A stretch of 64,000 bases of DNA from Chryseobacterium sp. SORGH_AS_0447 (GCF_030818695.1 NZ_JAUTAR010000001.1:372001-436000), one strand, 5' to 3'. Positions 7,558 to 15,508 are shown, counted from the stretch's first letter. Program-made: numbers and translations. The notes: generated from the sequence alone by a model not told the origin.

Positions 7558-8148
7558 TTAATAATAAATTTTTCGGTTTTCTATTTTCAGCTGATGGTTA
7601 TTCTGCATCTTTTTTATCGTCCTGATAACCGTTTCTACCCGCAGGCCCGTTAAATTCGCCAGCTGCTGTCTGGTAAGCGGAACCTGGAAAGAATATTTGC
7701 CGCCGGTATCGCCTTTAAGGAAATCCATTACTGTTCTGATCTTAAAAGAAGGATCGGGAGAAGAAATGTTGAAAAGCATGATGTATTTATCATACAGGCG
7801 GTCTGCAAGGCAGCGGAACATCTTTGAGCAGGCTTCCGAATTTTGTTCCAGGAGATTCAGGAAATCATTTTTCGAAAGCTTTAAAATCCTGCAGGCCGTT
7901 TTTGCCGTAGCATTGGTCGGATAATATCTGTCATCAAATAAGAAAGATTCCCCGAGGCTCTGTCCTTCATGCAAAATATTCTGAATGAATTCTTTGCCAT
8001 CCTCATGGTGATTGTTCAGTTCTACAATTCCGCTGACGATCTGAAAATAAAATTTGGGCAAATTTCCTTCATGAAAAATAGTTTCATTTACATCATAAAT
8101 TTCATATTCTGCACCATATGCCAACAATAAATCTTCACTAATTATCAT
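7558..8148 (-). CDS. Crp/Fnr family transcriptional regulator (paralog 1)
   Basis: 196 residues: an N-terminal cyclic-nucleotide-binding-type beta-roll (about 15-110, with FHEGNLPKFYFQIVSG), a dimerisation helix (about 112-140) and a winged helix-turn-helix (about 152-190, PLTRQQLANLTGLRVETVIR). It lacks the N-terminal Cys cluster of an Fnr iron-sulfur sensor; its Cys residues lie in the roll and the dimer helix. Two close paralogs lie at 11164 and 15554. Their probable operators (TRTGA-N6-TCAYA) are scattered through the region. Which paralog binds which site is unknown. Confidence 0.9.
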   Translation of the reverse strand: MIISEDLLLAYGAEYEIYDVNETIFHEGNLPKFYFQIVSGIVELNNHHEDGKEFIQNILHEGQSLGESFLFDDRYYPTNATAKTACRILKLSKNDFLNLLEQNSEACSKMFRCLADRLYDKYIMLFNISSPDPSFKIRTVMDFLKGDTGGKYSFQVPLTRQQLANLTGLRVETVIRTIKKMQNNHQLKIENRKIYY

Positions 8149-8300
8149 ATATTGAATTTAAATGTTAAATAAATGAATATTTAGCCAAATTGTTTTTAAA
8201 AATGCTGCAAATAATAAACCATATTAAGTTATTATTACAATAAAAAATACCACATTTTAGGGAATTAATAGATAAAAATAACAGAAATTCAGGAATATGT

Positions 8301-8345
8301 TATGATAACCATCATAAAATAAGGAACTAAAGCTTTATACCTTTG
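8301..8345 (+). promoter_or_regulatory. Crp/Fnr-type class II promoter, site 1
   Basis: Palindrome TATGATAACCATCATA (8301-8316; extends to a 7-bp arm on each side) is centred 36.5 bp upstream of the last base of a perfect -7 element TACCTTTG (8338-8345). Predicted transcription start is about 8349-8352, which puts the operator near -41, the class II activator position. Confidence 0.7.
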
Positions 8346-8348
8346 AAG

Positions 8349-8413
8349 TACATCCTTATTCAATTTTTGCACTTATTCTCACTTAGGCCCCTCCATTTTG
8401 CGAGGGGCTTTTT
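8349..8413 (+). ncRNA. Candidate Crp/Fnr-controlled small RNA of about 65 nt
   Basis: The interval between the class II promoter at 8301-8345 and the terminator at 8386-8413 contains no start codon or open frame, and the next gene has its own promoter and operator downstream. A short transcript is therefore expected. Anaerobically induced sRNAs under Fnr control are known elsewhere (FnrS of E. coli); no homology to it is claimed. The alternative is an attenuated leader of the downstream lipoprotein mRNA. Confidence 0.4.
8386..8413 (+). terminator. Terminator of the candidate small RNA
   Basis: Stem GCCCCTC/GAGGGGC (8387-8393 with 8402-8408), loop CATTTTGC, followed by TTTTTATTT. Confidence 0.85.
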
Positions 8414-8426
8414 ATTTCAGGATTCT

Positions 8427-8472
8427 TGTGACCGGCGTCATAAATTCTTATGCTTTTTCATGATTAAGTTTG
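8427..8472 (+). promoter_or_regulatory. Crp/Fnr-type class II promoter, site 2
   Basis: TGTGACCGGCGTCATA (8427-8442), centred 37.5 bp upstream of the end of the perfect -7 element TAAGTTTG (8465-8472). Predicted start of transcription about 8476, 20 bp before the lipoprotein ATG. Confidence 0.6.
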
Positions 8473-8495
8473 AAGCTATCAAATCATATTTTATC

Positions 8496-8696
8496 ATGAA
8501 AAAAACCATATTATCAGCATTTCTGCTGTACACTTTATCGGCATGCACAAAATCCGAAACGCAGTATACGGATCAGCAAAACAAAAAGGAATCGGTAAAC
8601 AACCCAGCTTCGGATACCATCCGCACCCTAAATGAAGTTTCCGACACGGCTTCTGCAAAACAGCACCCGAACGATATAAAAACCGATAACGAATAA
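8496..8696 (+). CDS. Small lipoprotein
   Basis: 66 residues from ATG at 8496. The signal peptide ends in a lipobox (LSAC, Cys at 17), so the protein should be lipid-anchored, and the mature part is short, polar and Ser/Thr/Asp-rich. A longer frame upstream reads through the terminator and is not credible. A very similar small lipoprotein lies at 19780-19998 and has the same type of Crp/Fnr promoter. The two cyanophycinase-like genes follow 18 bp downstream and may be in the same transcript. Function unknown. Confidence 0.75.
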   Translation: MKKTILSAFLLYTLSACTKSETQYTDQQNKKESVNNPASDTIRTLNEVSDTASAKQHPNDIKTDNE

Positions 8697-8714
8697 ATTA
8701 CCCTTATTATTTTT

Positions 8715-9542
8715 ATGACTCCAAAAGGCAGATTGATTATCATTGGCGGCGATGAAACAGACCCGATTCATGAAGCGGAACATGAGATTCCGAAAACGCA
8801 GTTCCCGGCTTCTGAAATTATCGGCTTATTGTCCGGCCAAAAAAATGACCGTATCGAGATTATGACAATTGCTCCGGATACGGCAGTACAGACCACTGCA
8901 AAGTATTCTTTAGCACTGCAGCAGGAAGGATATACTAATTTAGGCTTTATTCACCTTAAAAACAAAAAGGAAGATTATCATCCGAGAATTCTCGCCGCAA
9001 AGATTGTTTTCCTCATCGATGATGATCCCGACCTCTGTGAAACCCTGCAAAACTCATCCCTCATCCAGCTTCTCTATAAAAAATACCTGCTGGAAGAAGA
9101 GTTCACAATGGTAGGCATCAGCGCAGGCGGCATGTGGATTTCCGGACTGATCATGAACGATAAAAAAGTCCATCCAGGGCTGGGATTTATCAATAATTGC
9201 ATCATCGATACCCAATTCAAACACGGCAACCGGTTCAAAAGCCTGGTAAAAGCTACAGTCTCTCACCGCGAATGCCTCGGCTTGGGACTGAGTGAAGGGA
9301 TGGCACTGCTGATCGAGAAAGGGTATAAGGCACGATGCATCGGAAATGGTTCCATTATGGTAGTAAATGCCAAAAATGTAAGAAAGAAAAGACCCAGAAA
9401 AGGAACCTCTGTCTATCCTAAAAACCTGAAAGGCCATATCCTGACGGCCGGTTCTACACTTAACCTTCTTAGCGGTGATCTCATTAAAGAAACACCGTTC
9501 GATTACAATTTAAATTTTACAAACAGGAACACAAAATATTAA
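8715..9542 (+). CDS. Cyanophycinase-like S51 family protein with altered active site
   Basis: 275 residues, homologous along its length to the following gene (both start PKGRL and then have LIIGG or IIIGG). The nucleophile-elbow serine is kept (S136 in GISAGG). The GGDQ motif is replaced by IDDD (101-104), and the histidine of the DTHF motif is replaced by Gln (DTQF, Q167). In cyanophycinases this His is part of the Ser-His-Glu triad, so the protein is probably inactive on the usual substrate or has changed chemistry. It is 21 bp upstream of the intact paralog, so they likely act together, perhaps as a heteromer. Confidence 0.75.
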   Translation: MTPKGRLIIIGGDETDPIHEAEHEIPKTQFPASEIIGLLSGQKNDRIEIMTIAPDTAVQTTAKYSLALQQEGYTNLGFIHLKNKKEDYHPRILAAKIVFLIDDDPDLCETLQNSSLIQLLYKKYLLEEEFTMVGISAGGMWISGLIMNDKKVHPGLGFINNCIIDTQFKHGNRFKSLVKATVSHRECLGLGLSEGMALLIEKGYKARCIGNGSIMVVNAKNVRKKRPRKGTSVYPKNLKGHILTAGSTLNLLSGDLIKETPFDYNLNFTNRNTKY

Positions 9543-9563
9543 TCAAATTAAAAAGTATAAACG

Positions 9564-10409
9564 ATGATACCAAAAGGACGGCTGCTGATCATAGGCGGTA
9601 AAGAAGACAAAGGAGAAAACGATTCTGAAATGGAAGAAAAGAACAACAATTTCTCACCCAAAGAAATCCTTAAGCTGCTGGCAAAATCGAAAGACGACCG
9701 CGTTGAAGTAATCACCACGGCAAGCTCCGAACCGGAAGATATGCGGGAAACCTATACCAAAACGTTTAAAGAAATCGGGTATACCAATTTTGATTTTCTC
9801 GATATCCGCGACGATCAGGTGCACTCGGATTTTCATCTTAAAAGACTGGAAGCTGCCAAAACAGTGTTCTTTACAGGAGGCGACCAGGACAGAATCTGCA
9901 AAAGCCTGAGACCATCTGTGCTTACCGATCTCCTGAAAAAAAAATACCTTGAAGAGGACAACTTTATGATTGCCGGAACCAGTGCCGGAGCGATGTGCAT
10001 TCCCAAAATTGTTATCCTGGAAGCAATAAACGGCGAAGCGATGCTGGAACATGACATCGAACTGGATACGGGGCTGGGATTTATAGAAAACTGTATTATC
10101 GATACCCATTTTATACACCGTGCGAGATTCGGAAGGCTTGCTCATGCCGTTATTCTGCACCAGGAATGCTGGGGCATCGGGCTCGGTGAAGACACTGCCT
10201 TGCTGATTGAGGACGGCTGTAAGGCGACCTGCCACGGATCCGGAATGGCCTGGATTATTAATGCACGACATATCGGGCAGACCAATACCCAAACGGTGAA
10301 AAAAGGTTCTCCCATCTATGCGGAAAATCTCAAGATTCATATCCTGACCGATAACTGTAAAATCGATTTTAACAGCGATACATTCGAAGGAGCAACGGCC
10401 GGAGAATAA
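9564..10409 (+). CDS. cphB: Cyanophycinase (peptidase S51), intact paralog
   Basis: 281 residues with all family motifs: GGDQ (105-108), GTSAGAM with nucleophile S140, DTHF with H182 followed by RARFGRL, and GIGLGED with E209. Cyanophycinases hydrolyse the beta-Asp-Arg polymer cyanophycin to dipeptides, or act on related isoaspartyl peptides. No cyanophycin synthetase is in the window, so the real substrate may be a beta-aspartyl dipeptide or peptide. There is no signal peptide, so it is cytosolic. It is second in a likely operon controlled by the Crp/Fnr promoter at 8427-8472. Confidence 0.8.
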   Translation: MIPKGRLLIIGGKEDKGENDSEMEEKNNNFSPKEILKLLAKSKDDRVEVITTASSEPEDMRETYTKTFKEIGYTNFDFLDIRDDQVHSDFHLKRLEAAKTVFFTGGDQDRICKSLRPSVLTDLLKKKYLEEDNFMIAGTSAGAMCIPKIVILEAINGEAMLEHDIELDTGLGFIENCIIDTHFIHRARFGRLAHAVILHQECWGIGLGEDTALLIEDGCKATCHGSGMAWIINARHIGQTNTQTVKKGSPIYAENLKIHILTDNCKIDFNSDTFEGATAGE

Positions 10410-10411
10410 CA

Positions 10412-10442
10412 CAAAAAAAGGAAACCTAATCAGGTTTCCTTT
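10412..10442. terminator. Terminator between convergent cyanophycinase and YciE-like genes
   Basis: Perfect 11-bp stem AAAGGAAACCT/AGGTTTCCTTT (10418-10428 with 10432-10442). The T-run is on the minus strand (10418-10412), serving the YciE-like gene mainly. Confidence 0.8.
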
Positions 10443-10463
10443 CATTATAATGGTTGTGTTCTT

Positions 10464-11075
10464 TTATAATGCTTTGCTGTTCAAATTGGTATCAGCAACT
10501 TTCGTTAAAAGTTCATCGCATTTTTTTTCTTCTTCAAGTGTGCTCAAAAGAAGCTTCAGGCAATCTTCTTCCTGCAATACTTTTGCAAAGGCAGCCAATG
10601 TTCCGTAGGTTGCGATTTCATAATGCTCAACTTTCTGTGCTGCAGCGATAATTCCCGCATCTCTTACCGTTCCCGGCTCAGTCTCTTCTATAATGCTTTT
10701 TCCTTCGTCCAGTAATCCCTGCATCGCATCGCATTTTTTAGCCTGTGCTTTTTTGCCTATTGCTTTGAAACATTCTTCCAGCCTTTCGATCTGTCCTTCT
10801 GTTTCCGTAATATGATTGTCGATTGCATTTTTCAATTTCTCATCCGTTGCATTTTTCATCATTGTCGGCAATGCTTTCAATAATGCTTTTTCTGCCCAAT
10901 AAATATCCTTCAAAGAATCTTCAAAAAGATCTTTCAGTTCTTTGGCTGCTCCTTTTTTAGCGGGTGTTTTAGTAGAAGCTTTGGCTGCTGTTTTAGCAGG
11001 AGCTTTTGCCGTCGTCGTTTTAGATGCCGTTGTTTTTTTGGCCGGTGCTTTTTTAGTAGCTGTTTTAGTTTCCAT
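10464..11075 (-). CDS. YciE/DUF892 ferritin-like protein with a histone-like Lys/Ala-rich tail
   Basis: 203 residues from ATG at 11075 (METKTATKKAPAKK). Residues 1-48 are a Lys/Ala/Thr-rich tail like histone H1 tails. Residues about 50-200 are a four-helix ferritin-like DUF892 domain (LFEDSLKDIYWAEKALLKAL, KVEHYEIATYGTL) with the Glu/His residues typical of a di-metal site. YciE-type proteins are stress-induced. The tail suggests DNA or polyanion binding, which is an inference. An upstream start at 11117 would add a segment (LKIIII) that looks non-coding. Confidence 0.85.
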   Translation of the reverse strand: METKTATKKAPAKKTTASKTTTAKAPAKTAAKASTKTPAKKGAAKELKDLFEDSLKDIYWAEKALLKALPTMMKNATDEKLKNAIDNHITETEGQIERLEECFKAIGKKAQAKKCDAMQGLLDEGKSIIEETEPGTVRDAGIIAAAQKVEHYEIATYGTLAAFAKVLQEEDCLKLLLSTLEEEKKCDELLTKVADTNLNSKAL

Positions 11076-11163
11076 AATAATAATTATTTTTAGTGTCTGG
11101 TTCCTGTAAATCTGCAACTATAAGACCACTTTTGACGGAAATATCGAAGTGTGGTATAAAAAC

Positions 11164-11760
11164 TCAGACGTATACCTTCCTGTTGATGATTTTCAGATAA
11201 TTTTCCTTTTCCAGCTTTTTCACCGCTCTTACTACCGTTTCTACCCTCAAGGCAGTAATAGAAGCGATCTGCTGACGGGTAAGAGGCACTTCATAGGAAA
11301 ACTTAGCCTGGTCTTCACTGAAGCTTTTGTGATAATCGAGCATTCCTTTGATTCTTGTAACCGGGCGCAATGAAGAATTGTTTTCCAGCATGATGTATTT
11401 GTAATACAGCCTTTCCGATAAAAACTTATTGATGTCACGGGAAATCTGAGGATTCTCGTCCAGCAGCTTTGAGAAATCACCTTTCGGAAGCTTCATCAGT
11501 GTACATTCTTCAAAGGTAACCGCATTTACAGGATAGGTTTTGTCGATAAACAAAAGAAGCTCACAGACGCTCAGCCCGGCATCCAGAATAGCCAGGATCA
11601 GTTCTTTTCCCTCATCATTATAATGGTTCAGCTTGATTCTTCCTTCGATGATCTGGTAATAATATTTGGGACTGTCCCCTTCCCGGAAAATAATGTGCGA
11701 ACGCTTAAGCGTTTCCTTCTCGGCTCCATAAGCCCGTAAAAGATCTTCTGATATCAGCAT
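11164..11760 (-). CDS. Crp/Fnr family transcriptional regulator (paralog 2)
   Basis: 198 residues with the same layout as the paralogs: beta-roll (FREGDSPKYYYQIIEGRIKL), dimer helix, and winged HTH (PLTRQQIASITALRVETVVRA at about 153-175). There is no Fnr-type Cys cluster. Its upstream region holds the palindrome at 11844-11859, with a -7-like TAATTTTA at the same spacing as at the other sites, so this gene is probably itself under Crp/Fnr control (auto- or cross-regulation). Confidence 0.9.
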   Translation of the reverse strand: MLISEDLLRAYGAEKETLKRSHIIFREGDSPKYYYQIIEGRIKLNHYNDEGKELILAILDAGLSVCELLLFIDKTYPVNAVTFEECTLMKLPKGDFSKLLDENPQISRDINKFLSERLYYKYIMLENNSSLRPVTRIKGMLDYHKSFSEDQAKFSYEVPLTRQQIASITALRVETVVRAVKKLEKENYLKIINRKVYV

Positions 11761-11814
11761 ATATAAGGGTTTTATAGGTTATAACCATGACAGTGCAGTC
11801 ACGGATATTTATAA

Positions 11815-11859
11815 TAAAATTAGAAGTAAAAAAACGGTACTATTATGATTACGATCATA
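11815..11859 (-). promoter_or_regulatory. Crp/Fnr-type promoter, site 3 (toward Crp/Fnr paralog 2)
   Basis: Perfect palindrome arms TATGATTACGATCATA (11844-11859), centred 36.5 bp upstream of the end of minus-strand TAATTTTA (11822-11815, 7 of 8 match to TAnnTTTG when the n positions count as matches). Predicted 5' UTR about 50 nt. Confidence 0.55.
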
Positions 11860-11925
11860 AAGCAAATTCCTTGCCCTAAAGCATTCGTTTTATATCGTCG
11901 TCCACAGACAAAGTTTGTCATACAA

Positions 11926-11971
11926 TATGAGCCGTCTCATAAAACCTTCAGCTTTTTTAAGCGTATTTTTA
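11926..11971 (+). promoter_or_regulatory. Crp/Fnr-type promoter, site 4 (toward SdhB-like gene)
   Basis: TATGAGCCGTCTCATA (11926-11941), centred 37.5 bp upstream of the end of TATTTTTA (11964-11971, one mismatch to TAnnTTTG). The predicted start is about 19 bp before the ATG at 11994. Confidence 0.55.
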
Positions 11972-11993
11972 AATAAACCAATCAAAATAGGGT

Positions 11994-12761
11994 ATGAATA
12001 CACGAAAAAACCTGAACCTGACTTTAAAAATCTGGAGACAGAAAAACAGAAAAACCAAAGGCCGGTTTGAAATCTATAAAGTTTCGGATATTTCTACCGA
12101 TGCCTCTTTTCTGGAAATGCTGGATATTCTGAACGAACAGCTGATCCGGGAAGACAAGGAACCGATAGCCTTCGACCATGACTGCCGGGAAGGCATCTGC
12201 GGAATGTGTTCTTTATACATCAACGGGCGGGCACACGGGCCGGATACAGGCATTACCACCTGCCAGCTTCATATGCGGATGTTCAGCGACGGAGAAACCA
12301 TTGTTATCGAACCATGGAGGAGCATCGCTTTCCCCGTTATCAAAGACCTGATTACCGACCGGAGTGCTTTCGACAGGATTATGGCGGCCGGAGGATTTAT
12401 TTCGGTAAATACTTCAGGAAATACCCTGGATGCCAACGCCATTCCCGTTCCCAAAGAAGACGCCGATAAGGCCATGGATGCCTCTTCCTGCATCAGCTGC
12501 GGGGCCTGTGTAGCCTGCTGCCCGAATGGTGCCGCCATGCTTTTTGTAGGAGCCAAGGTTTCCCATTTTGCTCTTCTCCCACAAGGTAAAGTAGAAGCTA
12601 AAAGAAGGGTACTGAACATGGTGCAGGCCATGGATGAAGAAGGCTTTGGCAACTGTTCGGTAATCGGAGCCTGCGAAGTGGAATGCCCGAAGAAGATTTC
12701 CCTGGATAATATTTCGAGAATGAACAGGGAATATATGTCGGCCTGGCTTGATACCAAATAG
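11994..12761 (+). CDS. Orphan SdhB/FrdB-like iron-sulfur protein
   Basis: 255 residues, a full-length succinate dehydrogenase/fumarate reductase iron-sulfur subunit. The N-terminal [2Fe-2S] domain has C64, C69, C72 and C90 (CREGICGMC). The C-terminal domain has C166, C169, C172 and C176, and C221, C227 and C231, for the [4Fe-4S] and [3Fe-4S] clusters, with an extra C175. No SdhA or SdhC gene is adjacent, so it is either a spare subunit for the complex encoded elsewhere or an electron carrier for another oxidoreductase. Its Crp/Fnr-type promoter suggests use at low oxygen, e.g. a fumarate-reducing form. An SDR gene follows after 30 bp. Confidence 0.85.
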   Translation: MNTRKNLNLTLKIWRQKNRKTKGRFEIYKVSDISTDASFLEMLDILNEQLIREDKEPIAFDHDCREGICGMCSLYINGRAHGPDTGITTCQLHMRMFSDGETIVIEPWRSIAFPVIKDLITDRSAFDRIMAAGGFISVNTSGNTLDANAIPVPKEDADKAMDASSCISCGACVACCPNGAAMLFVGAKVSHFALLPQGKVEAKRRVLNMVQAMDEEGFGNCSVIGACEVECPKKISLDNISRMNREYMSAWLDTK

Positions 12762-12791
12762 TCCGGAAGGGAAATCCTTTAATTTTATACA

Positions 12792-13796
12792 ATGGTTTTG
12801 GTAACGGGAGCAACGGGAATTTTGGGCAGGGTCATTGTTTTGGAGCTTCTGAAACAGGGGAAAAAAGTACGTGCTGCCAAAAGGGAATCCAGTGATCTGG
12901 AAGACGTGCGGAAATCTTTCGCCTATTATACCGATAATCCGGACGGTCTTTTCAATGCGATTGAGTGGACAGATACCGATCTGAATGATAAAAACAGCAT
13001 CGGTCATGCGCTGCAAGGCATTTCCGAAGTGTACCACTGTGCTGCAAAGGTCAGCTATGATCCTGCCGACCGGGAAAAAGCAGAACAGGTGAATGTTGCC
13101 GGGACAGAAAATATGCTGGAGTGCTGCCTGGAAGCTGCGGTACATAAATTCCTGTATGTAAGTTCGGCCATTGTTTTTGCAAAAGAAAAAGAAGACGGGC
13201 TGATCCATGAAAGTTCAGCGATGATCAGTGGTAAAGAAGCGACAGTCTATGCCGCTTCGAAATGTAAGGCTGATACTGCTGTATTCGAGGCTTTCCATAA
13301 GGGAATGAATACGGTAATTATCAATCCGGGGATGATCATCGGAAGCGGGAACTGGAAGAACAGCAGCGGAGAATTTCTCCGTACTTTCATGAACGGATTT
13401 TACACCTTTTCAGGAGGCACAGGCTGCGCCGATGTAAGGGATGTTGCCGCCATTGCCATCCGGCTGATGGACGAAAACAGATTCGGGGAGCGTTACCTCA
13501 TCAGCTCCGAAAACAAGACTTACAGAGAATTATCTGCCATTATTACGGAAAGAGTACAAAAAACAAAACCCGTTGTGCTCTCGAAACCTCTTTTAACGGT
13601 CGGCCGTATACTGAATATCCTGACTTTCCGCTCGATTCCTTTCTTACGGTTGCTGACCCGCCCTAACATAGCTTTTTTAACTTCTTTCCAGGGAATCTCG
13701 AATCATAAAGTGGTCTCTGCACTGGAGTATGAATTTATCCCTGTCGAAGAAAGCCTTATTTTCCATATTAGCAATTATCTCAGTGAAAAAAGCTGA
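12792..13796 (+). CDS. NAD-dependent epimerase/dehydratase (extended SDR)
   Basis: 334 residues. The Rossmann motif GATGILG is at residues 6-12, and the catalytic YAASK sits in the second half of the N-terminal domain after SSAIVF, so the active-site Ser, Tyr and Lys are present. The C-terminal half is the substrate-binding part of extended SDRs (reductases or epimerases on sugar or flavonoid-like substrates); the substrate is not predictable. It follows the SdhB-like gene by 30 bp on the same strand and is probably in the same Crp/Fnr-controlled transcript. It converges with the next gene with only 3 bp between the stops. Confidence 0.85.
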   Translation: MVLVTGATGILGRVIVLELLKQGKKVRAAKRESSDLEDVRKSFAYYTDNPDGLFNAIEWTDTDLNDKNSIGHALQGISEVYHCAAKVSYDPADREKAEQVNVAGTENMLECCLEAAVHKFLYVSSAIVFAKEKEDGLIHESSAMISGKEATVYAASKCKADTAVFEAFHKGMNTVIINPGMIIGSGNWKNSSGEFLRTFMNGFYTFSGGTGCADVRDVAAIAIRLMDENRFGERYLISSENKTYRELSAIITERVQKTKPVVLSKPLLTVGRILNILTFRSIPFLRLLTRPNIAFLTSFQGISNHKVVSALEYEFIPVEESLIFHISNYLSEKS

Positions 13797-13799
13797 ATC

Positions 13800-14171
13800 C
13801 TATTTCTCTTTTGCACGGACGATGTAGTATATCCAACAGACAAAAAATACCAGCTGAAGGGCTCCGTCGATAAGATAGACCCATCTGATTTCCCTGCTGA
13901 AATAATAATAGACATCAATTACAAGAAGCCCTATACAGCATATCATCATTGCAAGGACTATAATAAAATTTCTTTTATTGCTGAAGGTTAGATAGACAAG
14001 CAGAAGACAGTACGGCAAAAGCAGAACACTTACTGTTTTTACCAGCCAGATGTCCGTTTTCTGGCCGGTTACGTTCATAAAGCTTTCGATATGCACCACA
14101 GGCCATACCGCCGTGATGAAATAATAAACAGCCTGGCTGAACGGAAAAATTTTAATCTTTTCACTCATCAT
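13800..14171 (-). CDS. Small integral membrane protein, four predicted TM helices
   Basis: 123 residues, with hydrophobic segments at about 10-27, 43-62, 67-88 and 97-117, and short polar loops. Both ends are likely cytoplasmic, with a positively charged C terminus (VRAKEK). No catalytic motif or known family is evident. The start MMSEKIK could be either of two adjacent ATGs. It is downstream of the KGG-repeat gene but separated from it by a terminator and about 190 bp with no other feature seen. Confidence 0.65.
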   Translation of the reverse strand: MMSEKIKIFPFSQAVYYFITAVWPVVHIESFMNVTGQKTDIWLVKTVSVLLLPYCLLLVYLTFSNKRNFIIVLAMMICCIGLLVIDVYYYFSREIRWVYLIDGALQLVFFVCWIYYIVRAKEK

Positions 14172-14299
14172 TAAAAGAAAAAAGCCATATGAAATATAGC
14201 TTTACAACATTAATCTTTGTATTCCGCATCAGGAGAACCGATTTTTGGCAATGTGTACGCCTGTAAATGCCTTTTCCTGTGCGAATTAATTTTTCAGCT

Positions 14300-14342
14300 A
14301 AAAAGCGATTACCTCTTTTGAACACAAAAAAAAGAGGTAATC
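14300..14342 (-). terminator. Terminator of the KGG-repeat gene
   Basis: Perfect 13-bp stem GATTACCTCTTTT/AAAAGAGGTAATC (14307-14319 with 14330-14342), followed on the minus strand by a run of five T (14304-14300). Confidence 0.85.
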
Positions 14343-14360
14343 TAAAGTATCAACTATGAA

Positions 14361-15377
14361 CTATGAATTTCGACCGCGTCCTGAGCCTGATCCCGAAGAC
14401 CTTCCGCCTCCGTGGGATGCCTGACCGCCCATTCTGGCGATTCTTGTACGTTCGGCCTTGCTCATGGAAGCAAATCCTCTTCTTGAGGTACCGTTTCCGG
14501 AACCTGAGCCGCCGCCATTACCGCCTGAACCTGAATTAGATCCTCTTCCTCTTCCGGAACCCCCTGATCCTGATCCACCGCGGGAACCTCCGCCGCCTGA
14601 GCCTGATCCTGATCCTGAAGATCTTCCGCCTCCGTGGGATGCCTGGCCTCCCATTCTGGCAATTCTTGTACGTTCTTCTTTGCTCATGGAAGCAAACCCC
14701 CTTCTTGAGGTACCGTTTCCGGAACCTGAGCCGCCGCCATTACCGCCTGAACCTGAGTTAGAGCCTCTTCCTCTTCCGGAGCCGCCTGAGCCTGATCCGC
14801 CACGGGAACCCCCGCCGCCTGAGCCTGATCCCGAAGACCTTCCGCCTCCGTGGAAAGCCTCGCCGCCCATCCTGGCAATTCTCGTACGTTCTTCTTTACT
14901 CATTGCAGCAAATCCTCTTCTTGAATTGCCGTTTCCGGAACCCGATCTGCCGCCATTGCCGCCCGAACCTGAATTGGAACCTCTTCCTCTTCCGGATCCT
15001 CCCGATCCGGAGCCGCCACGGGAACCTCTTCCGGAATTTCCGCCGGAAGTAAATCTTCCCTGGCCATCTCTCTGCTGATTGCCGTTGTTTCCTCTGCCAT
15101 CTTCGTCGTCCTCATCTTCATCATCGTAGTCTTCGTCGTCATAATCTTCGTCATCATCGTAATCTTCATCATCGTAGTCCTCGTCGTTATAATCATCATC
15201 ATCGTATTCGTCTTCAAAATAATCCTCATAATCTGAGAAATCGTCATCATAATCCTCGTCCTGGGATGCATCATTAAATCCGTGGTCGTACCCTAACTGA
15301 TAAACTTCTTCAAAGGTTGACCTCTCACTGGAGGAACTGTTTCCTGAATTTCGTCTTCCTGAGTTTTTAGTGCTCAT
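14361..15377 (-). CDS. Large disordered protein with three KGG/YciG-type stress motifs
   Basis: 338 residues. Residues 1-35 are Ser/Asn-rich with a short helix (FEEVYQLGYDHGF). Residues about 40-92 are an almost pure Asp/Glu/Tyr tract. The rest is Gly/Ser/Arg-rich with three copies of the motif RRGFAxMSKxERTRIARMGG followed by (E/Q)A(F/S)HGGGR. This motif resembles the KGG/con-10/YciG 'stress-induced acidophilic repeat', usually found in 60-aa proteins with one to three copies. Here they are spread along a long disordered chain. A Crp/Fnr-type operator lies at 15538-15553. The role is likely in stress physiology; a phase-separating or DNA-associated protein is speculation. Confidence 0.8.
   Translation of the reverse strand: MSTKNSGRRNSGNSSSSERSTFEEVYQLGYDHGFNDASQDEDYDDDFSDYEDYFEDEYDDDDYNDEDYDDEDYDDDEDYDDEDYDDEDEDDEDGRGNNGNQQRDGQGRFTSGGNSGRGSRGGSGSGGSGRGRGSNSGSGGNGGRSGSGNGNSRRGFAAMSKEERTRIARMGGEAFHGGGRSSGSGSGGGGSRGGSGSGGSGRGRGSNSGSGGNGGGSGSGNGTSRRGFASMSKEERTRIARMGGQASHGGGRSSGSGSGSGGGGSRGGSGSGGSGRGRGSNSGSGGNGGGSGSGNGTSRRGFASMSKAERTRIARMGGQASHGGGRSSGSGSGRGRNS
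14370..15050 (-). repeat. Tandem in-gene repeats, period about 222 and 216 bp
   Basis: Equivalent points of the three units (the plus-strand CTCATGG or CTCATTG that marks the Met-Ser of the KGG motif) are at 14461, 14683 and 14899. The two units nearest the 3' end are close to identical at DNA level. This can vary in copy number by slippage or recombination. Confidence 0.85.
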
Positions 15378-15508
15378 AACTAAATTTTTTTTAATTAATA
15401 TTTTGGTGATTGCTTACGGATGCCTGATTGTATTTGCCTCCGTAAAAGTTTGATTTTATATCTGGAACCGTGTTACTTGTATCGAATGACCTGTAAAAGA
15501 ATGATAAG

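Noticed and set aside
9654-10445. 263-codon minus-strand frame opposite the cyanophycinase gene
   Set aside because: The plus-strand frame has all cyanophycinase motifs; the antisense frame has no domain and lacks a sensible start context.
12414-13208. 264-codon minus-strand frame opposite the SdhB-like and SDR genes
   Set aside because: It runs across two well supported plus-strand genes and their intergenic gap and shows no family motif.
14370-15050. Regular repeats that might be a CRISPR array
   Set aside because: The units are 216-222 bp, in frame and protein coding, without spacer-like unique segments.
14458-15078. Long plus-strand Pro/Glu/Leu-rich frame antisense to the KGG-repeat gene
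   Set aside because: It is the mirror of Gly/Ser codon repeats. Period and composition follow the minus-strand protein, which has known stress motifs, a promoter and a terminator.
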